Below, piece after piece: positions 61,201 through 64,000 of a stretch of DNA of 64,000 nt. Where the stretch lies: NCBI RefSeq assembly GCF_004000805.1, contig NZ_BILY01000003.1, forward strand, positions 186,001-250,000, written 5' to 3'. The notes under the pieces are model-generated. The model was not told where the DNA came from. It was given only the letters and a program-made list of their open reading frames with translations, and did no database searches. Both the position numbers and the translations under genes were made by a program. The stretch is from Paenibacillus glycanilyticus NBRC 16618 (GTDB taxonomy: Bacteria > Bacillota > Bacilli > Paenibacillales > Paenibacillaceae). Positions within the stretch are counted from its first letter, which is position 1, and each line of letters opens with the position of its first letter.

Positions 61201-63056
61201 GTCTTCAGCCTGCTGTCCACCAACTGAACGTCTGCCGGATGATCCGGACTGAGGTTCCCCCCGCTATCATTCTTGAATACCCAATCGGGAGTGGACGCAT
61301 GCCAGACCAAAGCATGCCCGCGAAGCCTCTTGCCCAATTCCAGGGCATACTGCGCGACCGTATCGCCAGCCGTAAAGTTGTAAACGTCCTTCGAGGCTTC
61401 CAGCACATTCATTTTCATCGAGTTCTCAAGCGTCATGCTGTTGAAATGCTTGCTTACCAGTTCTCCGCTTCCTCCCTCCAAATCACGCGGTTCGACCGAA
61501 GCTCCGATCGGGAACTTCCCGTCGTATGCTTCCCACATGGAAGGGATGTCGTTTTGGATAACGGATGGCGGCTTGCGGACAATGCTGGCCTCATCCACGA
61601 AATAGTCAAACGTACCAATCGCCGAATCCAGCTTGACGTTAAGCGTCGTATACGAGGCACCTTCGGTTAAGGACGGAATCAGATATTCGCCGCTTACCTT
61701 CGTCCATTCCCCTTCTTGTACGGCAGCCGCGGCAACCCGATCGTAGGTTGGTCCCTCGCCCGAATCCCTCGTCAGCGTAATGACCATCTCATCGCCGGAC
61801 GCGACGGTTCCGGCCGGTTTGAACCAGTAGGTGAATACATAGGCCGTCCCGGGCTGGGCTTTGCCCAGAAGATCATATTGCGCTCCCTGCCAATTATCAG
61901 CGCGTCCCGTGACGAGCATGCTCTTCTGTCCTTCATGGGCTTCAGCTTCCGAAGACGCCAACGCAGGCGCGCCTGCCAGTGTCCATCCGGTCGTCAGACC
62001 GTCTTCGAATCCCGAAGCGTAGAGCGTCTTCCCGTCATAAGGAATGCCGTCCACCGTCAGCGACACATCGTCCAGCCATACGCTGTTTGCCCCTTCCCCG
62101 ACGAAAAAGTTCAAGGCGGCTTTCAAGTCCGTATCCGACGGCTTAAACGTATACTCATAAGACTCCTTATCCGTTGTCAGCTCGAAGGTTGTGTCCATAT
62201 ACCGGGTCCAGGAGCCTCCGTTTTCCTGAATATCCACGCCGATGACCTTGCCCGGTTTCTCCGCCTTGGCTTTGAAGCGAAGCGTGTAAGTAAGCGTCTT
62301 GTCGGCCGGAACAACCTGCAGCGCCTGCACGTTCCAGTTGGCCGAGCCTCCCTTGACTATGTTGGCGTAGAAGGATGCTGCGCCCGTTAGCGGAGAATCG
62401 TCGGAAGCGGTTATTTCGGCTTCCGCGGGACTGATACTCGAGATTCCCCAATGCTCGAGGCCGTTCTCGAAATCCCCGTTCTTCAAAAGCTCCAGCGGCT
62501 GACCGCCGCCCCCCTTGTCCGTTCGGACCAATTGAACATTATCGATGTCTCGTTCCGAGCCAAGTCCCCATACTTCAAGACGATAGCCTTTCTCGCTCAG
62601 CGTCATGGGCATCGTAAAGGTCTTCTCCACCGTCAGCCAATCCATGCCCGCGTCATCGGCCGCATTAACATAAGTCTCGTATTTAGTCCCGTCGATATCA
62701 ACCGGCGCGGCTTCATTCGTTCGTACGGCGAAGAAGAAGTACCGCTCGGCTCCTACCTTTGCCCCAAGCTTGACATCCACGCTCAGCTTGTATGTAGCTC
62801 CTGCCTCCAGCGGCAGATTTTCCTGGACGATTCCGCCTTGAGCGGGCTGCATCTTCGCGATGCCGTCAACCGCGCTCCAGTCTGCCCCCCAGGTTTTCCA
62901 GCCCGTCGTTCCATCCGCGAAATCTCCGTTAACCATCAGATTGCTTCCTTCCTCATCCGCGGCCCAAGACTTGACCGGCCCTGCTCCAATTGCCAGAGTT
63001 GCTGTCAGCAGAAGACTCATCGCCAAGCTCACGAATCTCCTTTTTCGTCGATACAC
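58278..63056 (-). CDS. Cell-surface GH10 endo-beta-1,4-xylanase with CBM22/CBM4_9, CBM9 and SLH domains
   Basis: 1592 residues from GTG 63056, 7 nt after AAGGAGG; a frame to 63089 is longer but lacks a site. Signal peptide to about residue 33. Three N-terminal CBM22/CBM4_9-type sandwiches (about 37-185, 190-345, 350-500) are followed by GH10 (about 515-860) with acid/base Glu in AWDVVNEAID and nucleophile Glu in VQATELDVNIF; LRGHALVWHASTPDWVF is another family block. Two CBM9-like modules (about 865-1040 and 1045-1225, KPVIDGLAESAWDAA) come next, then a stalk domain and three SLH domains (FADIANHWAKTAIERL, FTDIGVNDWYAPFAEAA, FSDQSTQAKWSGQAI). This is the architecture of large surface xylanases of Paenibacillus and clostridia. 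Confidence 0.96.
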   Translation of the reverse strand: MYRRKRRFVSLAMSLLLTATLAIGAGPVKSWAADEEGSNLMVNGDFADGTTGWKTWGADWSAVDGIAKMQPAQGGIVQENLPLEAGATYKLSVDVKLGAKVGAERYFFFAVRTNEAAPVDIDGTKYETYVNAADDAGMDWLTVEKTFTMPMTLSEKGYRLEVWGLGSERDIDNVQLVRTDKGGGGQPLELLKNGDFENGLEHWGISSISPAEAEITASDDSPLTGAASFYANIVKGGSANWNVQALQVVPADKTLTYTLRFKAKAEKPGKVIGVDIQENGGSWTRYMDTTFELTTDKESYEYTFKPSDTDLKAALNFFVGEGANSVWLDDVSLTVDGIPYDGKTLYASGFEDGLTTGWTLAGAPALASSEAEAHEGQKSMLVTGRADNWQGAQYDLLGKAQPGTAYVFTYWFKPAGTVASGDEMVITLTRDSGEGPTYDRVAAAAVQEGEWTKVSGEYLIPSLTEGASYTTLNVKLDSAIGTFDYFVDEASIVRKPPSVIQNDIPSMWEAYDGKFPIGASVEPRDLEGGSGELVSKHFNSMTLENSMKMNVLEASKDVYNFTAGDTVAQYALELGKRLRGHALVWHASTPDWVFKNDSGGNLSPDHPADVQLVDSRLKTYIETVVKHYEEMDHAVYAWDVVNEAIDESQPDGFRRSPWYAFFGPAYIAKAFTYAHDADMEDGHKDLELFYNDYNEYDPKKRAFILSMLQGLKNDGVPIDGFGMQMHIGLASPSVDAISKSIDMYSALGLKVQATELDVNIFDVYPLAMDTLTPEADAALGYRYKALFDVFKEKAAEGKFQAATFWNIHDGRSWLNAYIQPLNKSHPLPFDRNLQAKGAYWGIVDPSKLPALIREAWAADVKAVNDGLEDEGYRYLAATKLPSNSPVSFSAAWDAGHLSLFVRVSDVSADTADKVEVFVDPDNSDDAFDPSKDIKAVHERGEQAGDAYNAEFVIPLNDLTLGKTLGFDIRVTDGENVFSWNDAANSQETSTLNYGNLTLTHVPFTTAVQAKVKPVIDGLAESAWDAAVPVTTDVAVSSKEGTTAAKGIFRSMWTSDGLYVLAEVTDPLLNKDSVNTYEQDSIEVFLDENNAKTSEYEEAGDAQYRINYNNEYSFNGKTLNSDVQSATTLTDDGYIVETLIPFQTISHAEAGMLLGYDAQVNDADETGKRINTRTWSGTADNGWRSTTDYGVLKLVSGSDENTGSGGSGNGGKAVSPVSVKIKGDTATLSLNAEVISKLLDGNAKQMVIEAKSGSAAAIMKENVQIPASLIAEAQAKGITIVLKLNDTLFTIEPGTFEIKDTAKLVELHVAKMPFADAAKVDAGLPGAGAKPTFAYDFGLVIDGQKTTSFGKPLGIHIPLDSSQLAVQDKAGAYTYNESASKWEYVGGHAADGMLAFATGHFSAYAVVVNDKTFADIANHWAKTAIERLATRWIVTGITDSSFAPDKNVTRAEFAALLFRALELKGEAGDASFTDIGVNDWYAPFAEAAADNGIMQGNGRGQFAPNEAMTREEMAVAIVRAYHLSKEEAGSIEANNAMFSDQSTQAKWSGQAIQEAMSLGLLQGYPDHSFKPKAALSRAEAAAVVTKLLDLIEQ

Positions 63057-63095
63057 AAGACAACCTCCTTCATAGTGGATGAATGCCATCCCAGA

Positions 63096-63109
63096 ATATA
63101 GCGCTTACA
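63096..63109. promoter_or_regulatory. cre site at the xylanase transcription start
   Basis: On the minus strand TGTAAGCGCTATAT fits the CcpA consensus at 13 of 14 positions and begins 7 nt after the -10, overlapping the expected start of transcription. Confidence 0.7.
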
Positions 63110-63115
63110 AAATCA

Positions 63116-63180
63116 AGCATAGTTTGCCGCGCCATTCTCCATCAATCTACCGCAGCAACGAAAAATACACCGCGGCAACG
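63116..63180 (-). promoter_or_regulatory. Class-2 promoter with 20-nt direct repeats (GH10 xylanase)
   Basis: Minus strand: CGTTGCCGCGG (63180-63170) and CGTTGCTGCGG (63160-63150), 20 nt apart with 10 of 11 identical; then -35 TTGATG (63145-63140), 18 nt, -10 TATGCT (63121-63116). Typical site for an AraC-family dimer next to the -35. Confidence 0.75.
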
Positions 63181-63220
63181 AAGTTCGGATCAAGCTGCAA
63201 TTTCAACTCGCCTCTAACAA

Positions 63221-63255
63221 AAAAGCTGTACAGGAATAGTCCCTGTACAGCTTTT
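63221..63255 (-). terminator. Terminator of the VOC gene
   Basis: 14-bp perfect stem AAAAGCTGTACAGG / CCTGTACAGCTTTT with 7-nt loop and T6 on the minus strand, 47 nt after the VOC stop. Confidence 0.9.
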
Positions 63256-63302
63256 GACACCTATATTCAACCTTCCTTAAGAGCTAACGCCATGACGCCA
63301 TA

Positions 63303-63698
63303 TTAAGATTCCTCATTCTTACTCCCGGAACCAAATCCGATGACATAACCGTCCGGATCCTTCACCGAGAATTCCTTCCACACTCCCCAATCATGCTCGG
63401 ATAGGACAGGCTCAGCTTCAATGATTGCCCCGTTTACTTTCAGCTCCGCATAGAGAAGATCCAGTTCTTGATGAGTCTGTACGTAAGCATACGTATTCCA
63501 TATCCCTTTGTTTGGACGTACATCCTTGCTGTCCTCCGCTTGAATAAGCTTGAAACCTAGGCCAAAGTTATCCCGAATAACCCAATAGTCATTCACTTCG
63601 CACCCTAATGCTTCCGCATAATATTTTTGTGAATCAGCCAGATTGGACACCACTAAGACCGTAAGAGAATTCTCGACTTTCGCCTTCTTCATCACCAT
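63303..63698 (-). CDS. VOC (glyoxalase/bleomycin-resistance fold) family protein
   Basis: 131 residues. A beta-alpha-beta-beta-beta pair arrangement is visible: SLTVLVVSNLADSQKYYAEALG, then VIRDNFGLGFKLIQ, then a second half VQTHQELDLLYAEL and WGVWKEFSVKDPDGYVIGFG ending in the typical DPDGYxIxF strand. Family members include glyoxalase, dioxygenases and antibiotic-binding proteins; the substrate cannot be inferred. No link to the sugar locus is apparent. Confidence 0.85.
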   Translation of the reverse strand: MVMKKAKVENSLTVLVVSNLADSQKYYAEALGCEVNDYWVIRDNFGLGFKLIQAEDSKDVRPNKGIWNTYAYVQTHQELDLLYAELKVNGAIIEAEPVLSEHDWGVWKEFSVKDPDGYVIGFGSGSKNEES

Positions 63699-63773
63699 TC
63701 AACACCCCAGTTACTGGAAATTATACTCGCAAACAAAATAATACCAAACGTATGTTCTTAAGTAAAGCAAAAA

Positions 63774-63796
63774 AAGAAGAGGTTCTCCCTCTTCTT
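63774..63796 (-). terminator. Terminator of the GyrI-like gene
   Basis: 9-bp stem AAGAAGAGG / CCTCTTCTT followed by T7 on the minus strand, 10 nt after the stop. Confidence 0.8.
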
Positions 63797-63806
63797 CTCG
63801 CTTGAT

Positions 63807-64000
63807 CTATTCCTTCTGAATGACCGGTATCCAGATTTCGCTCCGGAACGTCGGAGAACTGGTATCCTTATGCTCATTCCACAAAATCTCGGGACCTTGC
63901 GCCGCTTCGTAATTCGAGGACGGAAACCATTCCGAGTAGATGCGTCCCCAAACATTTTGCAGCGTTGCAGGGAATGGCCCTACCGCTTCGAATACGGCCC
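63807..64000 (-). CDS. GyrI-like / effector-binding-domain protein, C-terminal part
   Basis: The gene enters from the right edge and ends at TAG 63809-63807; 64 codons are visible. [28 protein letters not shown] and [11 protein letters not shown] are the conserved C-terminal strands of the GyrI-like small-molecule-binding (SHS2) domain, as found in AraC/MerR regulators and stand-alone proteins. Whether a DNA-binding domain precedes it cannot be seen. A 65-codon frame at 63758-63955 overlaps in another frame and is not the gene. Confidence 0.8.
   Translation of the reverse strand, partial: AVFEAVGPFPATLQNVWGRIYSEWFPSSNYEAAQGPEILWNEHKDTSSPTFRSEIWIPVIQKE

Noticed and set aside
60246..61670. 474-codon open frame antisense to the GH10 domain
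   Set aside because: Lies wholly opposite an unambiguous xylanase catalytic domain; composition is low in structure-forming patterns and it has no start signals.
1..64000. rRNA, tRNA, CRISPR arrays, insertion sequences, prophage or attachment sites
   Set aside because: No cloverleaf, rRNA block, regularly spaced repeat array, transposase or integrase motif was seen on either strand.

Overview
The window comes from a Gram-positive, Paenibacillus-like Firmicute. This is inferred from strong AGGAGG-type ribosome sites, lipoprotein solute-binding proteins, YesM/YesN-type two-component systems, SLH-anchored hydrolases and cre-type operators. No rRNA, tRNA, IS element, phage gene or CRISPR array was seen. 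Almost every gene is on the minus strand; the exceptions are a GH18 protein (4386-6317) and an AraC regulator (8801-9676).

Layout. (1) 1-4193: the start of an IcmF-type acyl-CoA mutase, then a four-gene ketosynthase / SRPBCC / FAD oxidoreductase / methyltransferase operon that looks like a small aromatic-polyketide-type pathway. (2) 4386-6317: a secreted GH18 protein with six N-terminal repeats. (3) 6368-9676: DUF2264 protein, GH88 unsaturated glucuronyl hydrolase and a divergent AraC regulator. (4) 9727-24279: secreted GH93 exo-arabinanase, two GH74 xyloglucanases (one with SLH domains), a carbohydrate-binding protein without a visible catalytic domain, and a cytoplasmic GH52 beta-xylosidase. 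(5) 24424-35256: two very similar solute-binding lipoproteins, one permease pair, a Gfo/Idh/MocA oxidoreductase, a sugar isomerase-like protein and a histidine kinase / response regulator pair. (6) 35345-45179: an intracellular set (GH63-like, GH28-like, YdjC-like deacetylase, SGNH hydrolase, a 60-residue zinc-ribbon-like protein, a NodB-like protein, a DUF5060/apiosidase-like hydrolase, an NAD epimerase-like protein). (7) 45208-52306: a second kinase/regulator pair and a second importer. (8) 52491-63056: an acetylesterase-GH43 fusion, an alcohol dehydrogenase, a secreted beta-helix protein and a 1592-residue SLH-anchored GH10 xylanase. (9) A VOC protein and the end of a GyrI-like protein close the window.

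Together, about 57 kb forms one hemicellulose/pectin side-chain utilisation locus. Surface and secreted enzymes cut xyloglucan, xylan and arabinan, two importers lacking local ATPases take up oligosaccharides, and cytoplasmic esterases and hydrolases finish them. The most notable result is regulatory. Five promoters share a CTACC box placed 46-48 nt upstream of a recognisable -10, usually as part of a 20-nt direct repeat. Two other promoters (xylanase and second importer) share a different promoter with 20-nt direct repeats of a CGTTG-centred element. Two classes of operator match the two YesN-type regulators in number. Several cre-like sites suggest CcpA control on top.
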